Shown in pieces: positions 25,110 to 31,835 of a stretch of 50,454 nt of DNA. The position numbers were made by a program, and so were the translations under genes. The stretch is from Glandiceps talaboti (taxonomy: Eukaryota > Hemichordata > Enteropneusta > Spengelidae): the NCBI RefSeq assembly GCF_964340395.1, contig NC_135551.1, forward strand, positions 30,056,001-30,106,454, in the 5' to 3' direction. The first letter of the stretch is position 1. Every line of letters begins with the position of its first letter. The notes under the pieces were generated by a model, which was not told the DNA's origin, ran no database searches, and worked only from the letters and a program-made list of their open reading frames with translations.

Positions 25110-26933
25110 GCGGTATCAGAGCGGACAACTCAGCAGTAGTAGTTCTCTGTCATCTCTCTTAGATGAACTAGAAGAATTTGGAATTCGTACAACTGGGTCA
25201 GGGAATACCAGGAGACCTAGATCTGGTGAAGGAACAGACAGACACTCCAGCAGGGGAGGTGAGAGATTTATGAAAGTTGACAAGATTAGAGTGATAGGTA
25301 TAGAGATGGTAAAATAGATGCACATTAATGTGAACAACCCAGAATGAAATGGCAGTGATTGGATCAAATTAGCATGTGTAATCTGGCATCTTTCAAAAAT
25401 TAAAATCTACTACTGGTATATTTCTATAATTCTTGAATGTTTCTCATGAAGTATTGTTTTTCACCACGCTCTCAAAAAATAGATGTAAATAATATTCATA
25501 TACAGTAATTCCAAACTTTCTTTACATTCTTTTTGTCTAGATTTCCATCCAATAGCCAAGGCATCATCAGTACAGACACTTGATTCATTCCGTACTGAAG
25601 ACTTCACACTTGACCCAATAGATACTAGGGCATCAAAATCTCAACATTTACGCCAAAGAAGTTCGTCTCCAACATCATCAGACTCGCGGGTTCCACCACC
25701 AGCAGGTTTTAGAAGTGTGGCTCCAAAACATCTCGTAACTCAACATAATAGAGATCTTTTAGCACACACTGTGCCGTAAGTAGACAACAATATTACATAG
25801 TTTAATTATTATCAGCTAATAAACCAGTAATTGATTTCATGACTGACTGACTGATTGTCTGAATACTCCATCAATTAATCAGTTAATGTTACCAAATATA
25901 TTTATTTTATTTATTTATTTATTGGAAGACCTATTTACAGGCTCCTTAAAAATAGAAAACACAAGAAAAAGACAAATTGAAGCCGTTTCAGAATCCAATA
26001 TGGCTGCCAAATACTGTGTTATTAAACTCTATGGGAAAATATGAAATTGACGATTTCCTTGAAAACAAGATGGTGGACCCCAGAATTTCTTTCATTATTT
26101 CAAAAGGACCAGAAGTAAACTACCACATGGCAAAGTTTGGAGAGATTTTAAGAATTTTGAATTTCTGTGTAATTCGTCCCCAATGCACATTTCACCTGAA
26201 AATGTGACTAATACCTGTAACCTTGTCTTTCTGTTGTCTTTTTCATGTGCAGAGAACCATATAATTTCAACTTTCCTGCACGTCCATTTGCTCCCCGTAC
26301 ACCAGCTGATGTCAACATTGGTGACATGGTCAAATTTTCCAGACCAGGTGGTAAAATTAGTAAAGGAATAGTCAAATATAACGGATACTTACCGGGAAGG
26401 AATGATACTTACCTAGGTGTGGAACTAGAGTATGAAGGTAAGATGTGTATTCTAAACTCAGCACAACAAGGTGCAAAGGAACATGAGATTTTGTGTAGTT
26501 GCAATGGGAAGGGTGGGGGTTGGGGTGGGGAACTCCCCATAATTGGCTCTATGTGTATGTTCTGCCATTTGGGATGTGCTTTCATGCCCCTTGGTCTAAA
26601 CTGAGATTTCTTTGTTTTTTATGAGGGGAAGAGTCTAAAATGGATCTACACTATGTTTGACTCTGTTTGGCCTAAGTTAATAAATGTCCAGCTAATTTCG
26701 CTGGCTCATACTTTCATATCGGAACATAGTATGTATGGCTTAGTATGTCCTGGAATTGACAGCAGTACATCATCTTTCATGTTGTAATGTTCTGAATTTC
26801 TTTTCCCCTCGACTTTATTTTTTCAGATGGTAAACATGACGGTATTTTCAATGATCAGAGATTCTTCAAATGTAGACCAAACAAAGGAGTATTTGTAAGC
26901 TTTAGGAAAGTTATCATGGTTTGGGGACACTAG
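12366..26933 (+). CDS. Coiled-coil protein with C-terminal CAP-Gly domain, 11 exons (5' end missing)
   Basis: Joining 12366-13270, 18738-18929, 20097-20292, 21209-21384, 21949-22186, 23649-23957, 24423-24566, 24974-25258, 25541-25775, 26253-26437 and 26827-26933 gives one frame of 989 codons and a TAG. Every junction is GT-AG with matching phase. In order the protein has a Ser/Arg/Pro-rich N-terminal third with RPGSRE repeats, Glu/Lys/Leu heptad-rich coiled coils (about residues 302-580), a Ser/Pro/Gln-rich linker, and a CAP-Gly domain in the last 85 or so residues. CAP-Gly domains bind C-terminal EEY/F motifs of tubulin and plus-end proteins, so a microtubule or centrosome role is inferred. 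It does not fit CLIP, dynactin p150, CEP350, KIF13B or tubulin cofactors by layout. The orthologue is not recognised. Confidence 0.88.
13260..13735 (+). repeat. 37-bp minisatellite carrying the 5' splice site (13 GTGAGT donors)
   Basis: The unit consists of the exon end (GGATTCCAACAG), the donor (GTGAGT) and about 19 intron bases (TGACATCTCTGTATAGTTT). GTGAGT occurs at 13,271, 13,308, 13,345, 13,382, 13,419, 13,456, 13,493, 13,530, 13,565, 13,602, 13,639, 13,676 and 13,713: period 37, once 35. Copies differ mainly at CAACAG/AAACAG/AAAGAG before the donor and TCTCTG/TCCCTG/TCACTG after it. The first donor is taken as the real one because it gives phase 0 into the exon at 18,738. Since 37 is not a multiple of three, use of any second copy would shift the frame, and each copy carries TGA just after the donor. 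Confidence 0.95.
14105..14454 (+). repeat. 70-bp tandem repeat, five copies
   Basis: Copies start with GACAGATT at 14,105, 14,175, 14,245, 14,315 and 14,385. Each contains GAATGAAATACAAAACA and ATTCTAGGCCTAAATATT. Divergence between copies is only a few bases (GG/TG after GACAGATT; ACAG/ACAC at the junction), so the expansion is recent. It lies inside an intron. Confidence 0.95.
15503..16266 (+). repeat. Direct tandem duplication of about 390 bp
   Basis: The block starting near 15,503 (GTAATGTACATGTCGAG) recurs 394 bases downstream at about 15,897, with the same order of landmarks: GTGATCACAGTAGTGTATAA, ATGGCTGTCTATGACTAAA, then ACAGGAGATTATT. It ends with AAATGTAGAAATATA. Divergence is visible, so the duplication is not very recent. 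No coding potential is seen. Confidence 0.85.
16447..16801. mobile_element. Foldback element family R3 (MITE-like), copy 1, TTAA at both ends
   Basis: This is a near full-length inverted repeat of about 355 bp centred near 16,625. The left end reads TTAAAGTAGCCATATGG and the right end reads CCATATGGCCACTTTAA. Internal pairing includes CCAAATTCTC with GAGAATTTGG, and AACTCAATA with TATTGAGTT. A related copy lies at 32,903-33,228. TTAA at both ends fits piggyBac-type insertion but is also part of the palindrome, so it does not prove a target-site duplication. No transposase is present. Confidence 0.75.
16858..17010 (+). repeat. Dispersed repeat family R1, copy 3
   Basis: GTTTTTGCTAAGG, GGGAAACCTGATAA, AGAGTTTCCCATATATC, CCATAATTTTTG, GGGAACCCTGGTAAA and GGTAGATTTTACTT follow in the same order as in the copy at 19,294. 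It resembles no gene. Confidence 0.5.
17200..17334. repeat. Cluster of TCCTATAGGA palindromes
   Basis: Perfect TCCTATAGGA decamers occur at 17,252, 17,296, 17,314 and 17,325, and a 16-base perfect palindrome, CTATAAGATCTTATAG, at 17,200. Near variants (TCCTATAAGA, GACAGTCCTAT) fill the gaps out to about 17,380. It may be a degenerate short tandem repeat of the word CCTATAGGAAT. Confidence 0.8.
17683..17800 (+). repeat. Dispersed repeat family R4, copy 1
   Basis: This matches 29,878-29,970: GATTACCAGAATGGTACATT, GGCATTTTAGTCACTAC, TTATTTTTGTG, GTTTTCCAG, GAAAATAAGTCT. The short open frame at 17,757 begins inside it. The family is unknown. Confidence 0.6.
18319..18418 (+). repeat. 50-bp direct duplication
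   Basis: CACTACTAATAGTACTATAG starts at 18,319 and 18,369. Each copy ends TGTCATCTATGCATTCCTCA. Two nearly identical copies. Confidence 0.9.
18542..18604 (+). repeat. (GT)n microsatellite just upstream of a coding exon
   Basis: About 30 GT units, with one TATG interruption, followed by (ATTT)n. It ends about 130 bases before the acceptor of the exon at 18,738. Length variation here could affect splicing, but nothing in the sequence shows that. Confidence 0.9.
18738..18929 (+). CDS. Exon 2 in window: coiled coil
   Basis: The acceptor is CCAATTTTCAG and the donor GGATGGAG|GTAAGT. The exon has 64 codons, phase 0 at both ends. It reads NDPRQMTDLQEQISILKRCL and continues with a Leu/Glu/Lys heptad pattern (DLEIAKLQRELEEV), predicting a parallel coiled coil. 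It is the first clear coiled-coil segment after the low-complexity part. Confidence 0.9.
19294..19460 (+). repeat. Dispersed repeat family R1, copy 4
   Basis: GTTTTTGCTTAAAGG, AAATCTGGTAAAAGT, AGTTTTCCTATATC, GCCATAATTTTGATGAGGAA, GGGAACTCAGGTAGATTTT appear in the same order as in copies 1-3. It is the best-preserved copy together with 16,858. Confidence 0.5.
19638..19860. mobile_element. MITE-like element with perfect 25-bp terminal inverted repeats
   Basis: Bases 19,638-19,662 (starting CTATTATATTATACC) are the exact reverse complement of 19,836-19,860 (ending GGTATAATATAATAG). The 173-base interior has no coding capacity. Size and structure fit a non-autonomous DNA transposon. I see no unambiguous target-site duplication. 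The second inverted-repeat element follows one base later. Confidence 0.8.
19862..19998. mobile_element. Inverted-repeat element with arms of about 48 bp
   Basis: The left arm opens ATAAACCACCCCCTGGGA and the right arm closes CCCCAGGGGTGGTTTATT. Inner landmarks GGTATACCA and GTTTTGACCAGTGAAC (left) pair with GTTCACTGGTCAAAAC and TGGTATACC (right). The spacer is about 40 bases. It is probably a foldback/MITE remnant. Confidence 0.8.
20097..20292 (+). CDS. Exon 3 in window: coiled coil
   Basis: The acceptor is GATAATACAG and the donor GGATAA|GTGAGT. The exon holds 65 codons plus one base, starting in phase 0. The sequence QDRRFDELLREKENLITEV and the following Lys/Arg/Glu-rich helix (QLKRELEESQRRREAAEDQ) continue the coiled coil, then a short break (EPGSLEFNPNNPG) ends it. 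Confidence 0.9.
20317..20475 (+). repeat. Foldback repeat family R2, copy 2 (short)
   Basis: It opens CCAATATTTGTCTTTG and the foldback closes GAATGAAGAAAAATATTGG near 20,419. The tail (ATATCGAAGAAAAGTTGGGG) matches the first part of the tail of the copies at 1,153 and 24,020 and then diverges. It lies just inside the intron. Confidence 0.6.
20476..21208 (+). other. Rest of intron, degenerate repeats
   Basis: Between about 20,480 and 20,720 a stretch of 55-60 bases recurs about four times in degenerate form (CTGAAAGACAGAAAAAA ... GATACC/AATGATAACC ... GGTTTGATTGAAA). No exon is seen from there to the acceptor at 21,208. Confidence 0.5.
21209..21384 (+). CDS. Exon 4 in window: coiled coil
   Basis: The acceptor is TTCATGTACAG and the donor CAAGAG|GTAAGT. 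Two bases complete a split Thr codon, then 58 codons follow, ending in phase 0. The product DLESQLSDLQEANECAVTEL continues with EKKLVELSEENESLK, a typical alpha-helical coiled coil. Confidence 0.9.
21661..21948 (+). repeat. Tandem repeat of about 100 bp ending at a 3' splice site, three degenerate copies
   Basis: ATTTAGACCA starts copies at 21,664, 21,775 and 21,871. Each continues GTGAY-ATCCACATGATCATACG-like sequence, TAGCCAATCAGTGCT, then GATTGATGTA. Copy 1 ends ACATTGCAG + GGAACAGCATG, copy 2 ends AAATTACAG + AACTGCATG, and copy 3 ends GATATACAG, the acceptor of the exon at 21,949. So each copy carries an acceptor-like CAG at the equivalent place. Confidence 0.75.
21949..22186 (+). CDS. 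Exon 5 in window: coiled coil
   Basis: The acceptor is ATGATATACAG and the donor GGACCAA|GTAAGT. It holds 79 codons plus one base. After a short Ser/Gly spacer (SSGSGSN) the heptad pattern returns (DEVTELQHDLRKLKEEHL, then ENVRLKDDIKDLQRHQKR and TLTRENLRLND). The open frame runs on into the intron through a GT microsatellite; that extension is not coding. Confidence 0.9.
22298..22411 (+). repeat. Long (GT)n microsatellite
   Basis: More than 50 GT units with a TTGTGTGTTG and a GCACGT interruption, starting after a T9 run. It can adopt Z-DNA and is expected to be length-polymorphic. Confidence 0.95.
23231..23366 (+). repeat. Tandem repeat of 45-48 bp, three copies
   Basis: ACCACAGTCACTTGTG starts at 23,231, 23,279 and 23,324, each followed by GCTAATATTCTATTCAAGG or a close variant and ATGGTC/ATGGCC. 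Confidence 0.9.
23649..23957 (+). CDS. Exon 6 in window: end of coiled coil, Ser/Pro-rich linker
   Basis: The acceptor is TTTTTTTTAG after a T-rich tract; the donor is GGGAAG|GTGAGT. Two bases complete an Arg codon. The helix EREELYGRLERYRKEKQEA and DEIRALKDQLT ends the coiled coil. The remainder is rich in Ser, Pro and Tyr (SPPPKGYSPTLSTSNPE, SKYSPSPPRVSKSMSASS) and carries several SP/TP sites that could be phosphorylated. Confidence 0.88.
24020..24330 (+). repeat. Foldback repeat family R2, copy 3
   Basis: The foldback head lies at 24,027-24,131 (opening GATATTTTTCTTCATTCAGCC, closing GGCT-like TGAATGAAGAAAAATGTTGG). The tail at 24,132-24,330 matches 1,291-1,495 with the landmarks AATATCAAAGAAAATCAGGG and GATGTAGAACGACCAGA. 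It sits inside an intron of only about 465 bases. Confidence 0.65.
24423..24566 (+). CDS. Exon 7 in window: acidic/Ser linker
   Basis: The acceptor is TTTGTATCAG; the donor is GTAAAG|GTATAT. Two bases complete a Glu codon (GAA), then 47 codons plus one base. It encodes DSPGSDSTAVLTAGWHEERT and DSLTAQIDKELVRNRRGNSK, with no known domain. Confidence 0.8.
24974..25258 (+). CDS. Exon 8 in window: polyglutamine-containing linker
   Basis: The acceptor is TTTTTACAG and the donor GGGGAG|GTGAGA. The product has NYSDLEDYSTSGLEEKPP, an Arg/Ser patch, a Gln run interrupted by one His (CAA/CAG codons at about 25,076-25,110), a Ser-rich stretch, and SLLDELEEFGIRTTGSG. The CAA repeat may vary in length between individuals. 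Confidence 0.85.
25541..25775 (+). CDS. Exon 9 in window: linker before the CAP-Gly domain
   Basis: The acceptor is TTTTTGTCTAG and the donor GTGCC|GTAAGT. It opens DFHPIAKASSVQTLDSFRTE, then a Ser/Pro-rich part (RQRSSSPTSSDSRVPPPAG) and ends HNRDLLAHTVP. It is phase 1 in and phase 2 out. No domain is recognised. Confidence 0.85.
26253..26437 (+). CDS. Exon 10 in window: first half of the CAP-Gly domain
   Basis: The acceptor is TTTCATGTGCAG and the donor TATGAAG|GTAAGA. After EPYNFNFPARPFAPRTPADV the CAP-Gly fold begins: IGDMVKFSRPGGKISKGIVK, then YNGYLPGRNDTYLGVELE. These align with the family pattern (G-x-V, a G-x-V/I-Y/F-x-G strand pair, then W-x-G-V-E-L/D). Tyr replaces the usual Trp before L-G-V-E-L. 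Confidence 0.9.
26827..26933 (+). CDS. Exon 11: second half of the CAP-Gly domain and stop
   Basis: The acceptor is TATTTTTTCAG. Two bases complete an Asp codon, then GKHDGIFNDQRFFKCRPNKG and VFVSFRKVIMVWGH followed by TAG. The signature GKNDG of canonical CAP-Gly domains is GKHDG here, and R-Y-F-x-C is R-F-F-K-C. The protein ends 14 residues after the N-K-G turn, so the CAP-Gly domain is the very C terminus. Confidence 0.92.
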
Positions 26934-27152
26934 GATTTAATCTAGTGATAAGGGAAAGGTAAAAAAAAAAACACATCAAAGAAACACCTATTCACCCCTT
27001 GTGAAATGGATTCACCCACAATCATGCAGCAGATAGGGCTATACCATTCAATGGATAGGGTGAACAGGTTTGTTTCAAAACTCTTTATATTGCAATAATC
27101 ACAGACAAATACAATGAGTAACACTGAAGTAAAGCACTCTATGTGCAAACTT

Positions 27153-27274
27153 GTTTATAGCCTTCATATCAAGTGTAAAAGTATACTGTTTCAATTGATT
27201 TATCTACAAGCCGAGCATGTGGTCGATTAGCAAATGAAACAGTATATTTTACACTTGATATGGATGCTATAAAC
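27153..27274. mobile_element. Inverted repeat with arms of about 45 bp in the 3' UTR
   Basis: The left arm runs GTTTATAGC, CATATCAAGTGTAAAA, GTATACTGTTTCA. The right arm runs TGAAACAGTATA, TTTTACACTTGATATG, GCTATAAAC. The central loop is about 30 bases. It is MITE-like, and in the mRNA it would form a long hairpin. Confidence 0.8.
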
Positions 27275-29540
27275 GATTGCGGTACATACAGAAAACGCTT
27301 TACTTTGGTGTTATGGGTTGTACTAATAACATGAAATGTAAATACATAAAAACTTGCAAGATTTCTAATATAATCTGACATACTTTGATTGTTTACAAAT
27401 TCTCTTAAGTCAGTAATGAATTAATGGTTATCACATACTTTAAAATGCCAAAACTCTGTAGAGGAATTTTGAAATAACACTTATCCGGGATTTTAGTACT
27501 ATGTGAATAAGTTTTGTATATTTCATAAGGAATGAAAATTAATTGTATGTAAAAAAAAACTATTTATAAATGATTAACTGGTGTAATTGTATAAAATGAT
27601 GGAACATTTTTATACCATGTGTAGTTTTGCTTTGAGGAAATTGAGTGTGAAGGTTTTCTTAAAAGTTGTGTATTTTTCACAACTCACAGATATTTCTAGG
27701 GTGTATACAAGTCTACAGAGTTTGTACTTTTCATGGATTTTGTGTTTCTAAAACTATCACTGTTCTTTCTTCGTCAGTTACTAAAGCATATTTTTGAATA
27801 TTTGTTGGTCAATTCACATAGTCCATTTTATCACAGCTGGCAGCCATTTTCTATTAATCAACTTTCTAGTGTGTCAGAGGACATCATCAGCAATTGACTG
27901 AGTTCTAACTTTTTTTAGAAAAAGATATCCTCGGTGAAAGTTGGAAAAGATAGTTTCAATTCAGGAAGAACTTTATTTATATATATTATGATGATAACAG
28001 TTCTTATAACTTGTACGTTACTGGGTTTTTTTACTTGATAATATTGTTCCAAATATATGGAAATACAGATATTCAGGAAACATCTTTTTAATCTACTGAG
28101 AAATGTATAAATATACATCCACAATGACTTGTCCAGTATTAAGGTTTCCAACAGAAAGAATGAAAATCACCCTTTATCCAGTTTTTCCCATGTGTTTTTT
28201 TGCATTCAAACAAATACCTCTGGTAGTCTTGCCATAAGAATAAGATCTTGGTTCTTGGATCTGCACTTTGAGTGTTGCCAAATAAAGCCTAGTGGTGATG
28301 AGTACCTCTGTCTGCCTATCGCCGTCAGTGGTGACTATTGGTCACTTTTAAAGTTAGGTTAGCCCAAGGATGTAATAGCTAGACTACCCTGTGGTAGAGT
28401 ATTTCCACACAATCACTTAGTCAGTCTAAATGCCAACAATACTTAACTAAAGAAACCATACTCAATTGCCCTCATATCTTGTGTTAGATATATTATTTAT
28501 GTGATTATTATAATCAGTAACATTATGTTACAATATGTTCTGATGTGAAAATTTAGCAATATATAAATTTTATGACTTTCCTTTCTAACTGTTTGTGTAT
28601 ATTTCAATGTGTGTATTATTTTATTTTACTGTGTTTTGCTGTGTATGTATACATAATTTGTAGTGCAAAGTTGCTGTTAAAATTTACTTCGTTTGTCGCC
28701 AATATTGTTTATTATTCATATTTAGGAACGGGACAGAAGGGAATACCAATCAAAGACAGGAATGGATTTGTTCTGTGCTATGTCCATTTCATGAGTTATT
28801 GATCAACAAACTGTACAAATGAATAGTGCCCTCTATTGATTTAGCTGTCTAGTGACTACCTACCACAGCTTAACATGTGATTATGAACTTGAAAATGGGC
28901 CTTGATAGCCTTCAAATAGTAGATTGTTACTATTTATCACTAAAGGGGGCTAGTCCATAGGTCATTGCATGTCACTAGAGGGCGCTGTTTCACAGCACAT
29001 TGAATGTTTCAAGTATCCATTCAAGCAAGGGTGTGTGGTTTCACAACCCATGATGTTGTCTTTGATTGCTGTGTGCTTTCTAAATAACACACAAGAATAC
29101 AAGAAGCTTGAAAGAAGTTCAACATTGCGCTATTTAAATCTTGCACAGTTGCTATAGTTACTCCCAGTACAACGACCTAGAAGTAATCTATCTGATAAGA
29201 GTTAATTTGTTTTTTCGTTATTTTGATGTTTACAGTGTTGTTTGTTTTGTTTATAGTACACAAAATGTAGACATATATTTATAAGAATGTTGATTTCAAA
29301 CTAATGGAGAACATAAACAGATTTAATGTTTGTACACGTTAGATTGTCTTTGATAGATTCACATTGTGTTCTAATAATATTGTGTGTTTTGTATGCAGCA
29401 GTAATACCATACTTTGTAAAGTTTTGTTAGTATCCAATGTAATATAGAATGTAATATAAGATATAATATTTCAAATGAAGCTTTTCACTTTATTTTTATT
29501 TTTCACTGGTAAATTTCTAAAGTAAATGTAAGGAAAAGAC

Positions 29541-29546
29541 AATAAA
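29541..29546 (+). terminator. Polyadenylation signal AATAAA
   Basis: AATAAA is followed by TTTCAACTTGG and, about 35 bases on, by a T-rich stretch (CTGTGTCAATTTGTTTTGTTTTG), which fits a downstream element. It is the most plausible end of the plus-strand gene. Confidence 0.6.
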
Positions 29547-29565
29547 ATTTCAACTTGGATCATTC

Positions 29566-30130
29566 ATAATATTTTAGCTGTGTCAATTTGTTTTGTTTTG
29601 TTTGTCTTATAAAGATGACAGTGTTTGTAGGGAGAAAAAGAATTAACATTCTCACAAACCAAAGCTGATATTTGTTCTGTGACACTGAAATAACCTCTTG
29701 ACAGTGTGTCTTGGATGGTACTGTAAAAGAGGGTGTGGTTTACGATGATGGAACTTCAAAGATGACATTTACACACCAATGTCCCATTGTAGAATACTGT
29801 AAGCCTACATATTGTCGCTACTAGAAAAATTTTCATTTTTACAGTCTTCAGTTCGTTTTAAAGGGTTAATTTTTATGAATTACCAGTACATTGTATTTAT
29901 GTACAAGAAAGCATTTTAGTCACTACTTATTTTTGTGGTTTTGTTTTCCAGTGAAAATAAGTCTTTAGCTAAAAAACGTCCAGCTTTACAACAAAGAGTA
30001 TAAGACAGGAAATGTATAAAATGTATGGTATTAAAATGAACTGACACTCTAGTAAAACATACACACATCCACATGCTCACTACACATTCTCCTTATTAGC
30101 AGAGGTTTCACAATTTGATAACAATACTAT
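29566..30130. other. Short intergenic stretch between two converging genes
   Basis: About 570 bases separate the two predicted polyadenylation sites. Apart from the R4 repeat copy at 29,878 I see nothing in it. Confidence 0.5.
29878..29970 (+). repeat. Dispersed repeat family R4, copy 2
   Basis: GAATTACCAGTACATTGTAT, AGCATTTTAGTCACTAC, TTATTTTTGTGG, TTTTGTTTTCCAG and GAAAATAAGTCTTTAGCT match the copy at 17,683 in order. Confidence 0.6.
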
Positions 30131-30156
30131 CATGAAATTTATATAAATCTAATTTT

Positions 30157-30162
30157 TTTATT
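30157..30162 (-). terminator. Polyadenylation signal for CHD1L (AATAAA on minus strand)
   Basis: TTTATT on the plus strand reads AATAAA on the minus strand, about 1.48 kb after the CHD1L stop codon. Other AATAAA-like words occur in this AT-rich stretch, so the assignment is tentative. Confidence 0.4.
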
Positions 30163-30261
30163 GAAAATAGAAAAAAGATATCTACAAATGTACAGTTATT
30201 ATAGTTTTCTAATTGGTAAAACAAACATTCATATTTTCATTGAACTTGTTGAACAAATAAT

Positions 30262-30490
30262 AATAATAATGTTGGTTTTTATATAACGTTTTTCCACTTT
30301 GTGCTCAAAGCACTTACAATTATTACCCCTGGCACGGATCTATAGCAGCACAAACAGCCCTTTATACTTAAACTCCCTGGGGAGCATACAATCCATTGCA
30401 GCCTTTACAAGTGCATAGGATTAAAACATTCACATTGCAAACCTCTATCCTACCAGGTCCCCAATTATACAGCTGGTTTGACTAAGGCAC
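30262..30490 (+). repeat. Dispersed repeat with a conserved core (SINE-like or foldback)
   Basis: TTTTTATATAACG, GTGCTCAAAGCACTTACAAT, TATTACCCCTGGCACGGATC, CTCCCTGGGGAGCATACAAT and CTACCAGGTCCCCAATTATA, then CAGCTGGTTTGACTAAGGCA. From memory, this word order occurs in repeats of several marine animal genomes; I cannot verify that here. It would lie in the CHD1L 3' UTR in antisense orientation. Confidence 0.4.
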
Positions 30491-31508
30491 ACAAAATAAC
30501 AATCAATGTCTACAAAGAGTGGTAATTGGTAAAACTAAATTTTAAAATATAATTAATTACAAGTACTTTAATATCAAAGTAAATATTTTGACAGATATAC
30601 ACATTGCCTCTTGAGAACTGAGGGCACTCACTAAGTTATAACCAAAGGAGGGCTGGGTATCTGTTACCATGGTTACCTAGCCCATAAAGAAATGACACTG
30701 TACACTTTAATATCAATACCTATCTCATCACACTTCTGAAGTTTAACAATCAATGTTCATGTTATGATGTTATCACAATTAAGAAGAGAAACACTGGATT
30801 GAAACAATATATAGGTCCTAAGAACCAAATGACAAATATCAACTCTTGAAAAACATGCCTATTAATTGGTCCTGTCAAAAAGACAGGTTGAAAGATGTGC
30901 ATAGTTGTACGAGTTGTACATTCAAGAAATCTACTTGGGGTCCAGTACATATGTTGTTACTTTAACCCATGTCGTAACTAAACATAAAATGAAAACAAGT
31001 AGATATGTTTAGAGTGAAAACTATTTGGATTGTTTTACAGGATTTATCCAATGTAAAATTATTATCATAATATGGAATATTGGATCTCGTTCATCAGGTG
31101 TACCAGAAAATGTACTTTATCTGTACCTATGATTAGAAATTTCAGTACAAATTGGCATGGAAACTAAACAAATTATTTCAGTACAGATTGCCATCGAAAC
31201 TAAACACATTATTTCAGTACTGATTGCCATGGAAACTAAACACATTAAACAAACTAATGACACCAGGATTGACATCTTACAAATAACTTGCACAAAATCT
31301 AAGAGTCTAGAATCTATCTAGATATGAAGTTCTTATATCTGAATGGTACCAATTAAAACTGAACAAATACTTTGACTATCTCTGCAAAACTTTGCATACA
31401 CATATGAATCACGAATACAAGTACATCAAATGAAAAACAAAACTGGAAGGTCTCAACAGAATTCAAATCTCTAGGTTTCTAAAGACTGACTAGTTTTCAC
31501 CTAGTTCA

Positions 31509-31638
31509 CAGAGGTATCACCAGGTTAGCTATACAGAGTACAGAGGTATCACCAGGTTAGCTATACAAAGTACAGAGGTATCACCAGGTTAGCTATACAA
31601 AGTACAGAGGTATCACCAGGTTAGCTATACAAAGTACA
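31509..31638. repeat. 32-bp tandem repeat directly after the CHD1L stop codon
   Basis: CAGAGGTATCACCAGGTTAG starts at 31,509, 31,541, 31,573 and 31,605, with the start of a fifth copy at 31,636. Period 32, nearly identical copies. The array ends two bases from the TAA of CHD1L (31,640-31,642), so it forms the first 130 bases of that 3' UTR. Confidence 0.95.
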
Positions 31639-31639
31639 G

Positions 31640-31835
31640 TTAGACATCTATTCTATAGGGATCCTCTGACAGTTTCTGTTTCTCCTTAATACAGTCTTCT
31701 AACCATAACATTGATACCATTTTCATCTGTGGGTTCTCTTGTCCAAGTTCTTGTAGTATTTCTGAATCTTCATCAATGTTACCAATCAAGTGAGTTGTAT
31801 CCATGGCAACCTCCCAATGTACATCTCCATCATAA
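31640..31835 (-). CDS. CHD1L: CHD1L last exon: second half of the BRCT domain
   Basis: One base completes an Ala codon, then 64 codons and TAA. The sequence [19 protein letters not shown], then [19 protein letters not shown], ending DPYRIDV, has the BRCT hallmarks T-H-L-I and the V-x-x-x-W-L-x-D-C-I helix. The 5' boundary is an AT-AC acceptor (CAACCTTAC|TTATG). No conventional AG near the boundary keeps the BRCT sequence intact. Confidence 0.9.

Larger units (their letters stand above)
26934..29565 (+). other. 3' UTR of the coiled-coil/CAP-Gly gene
   Basis: After the TAG no further exon is recognised up to the polyadenylation signal at 29,541, giving a 3' UTR of about 2.6 kb. It contains a foldback element at 27,153-27,274. 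A short frame at about 28,725-28,800 shows no family resemblance and no convincing splice sites. Alternative earlier polyadenylation cannot be excluded. Confidence 0.6.

Noticed and set aside
26253-26933. Assignment of the CAP-Gly gene to CLIP, dynactin p150, CEP350 or KIF13B
   Set aside because: Domain order and the domain's flanking sequence do not fit those families; naming it would be a guess.
28725-28800. Possible extra exon after TTTAG (GTGQKGIPIKDRNGF)
   Set aside because: It has no donor of its own, lies after a clean stop codon following a complete CAP-Gly domain, and resembles no family I know.
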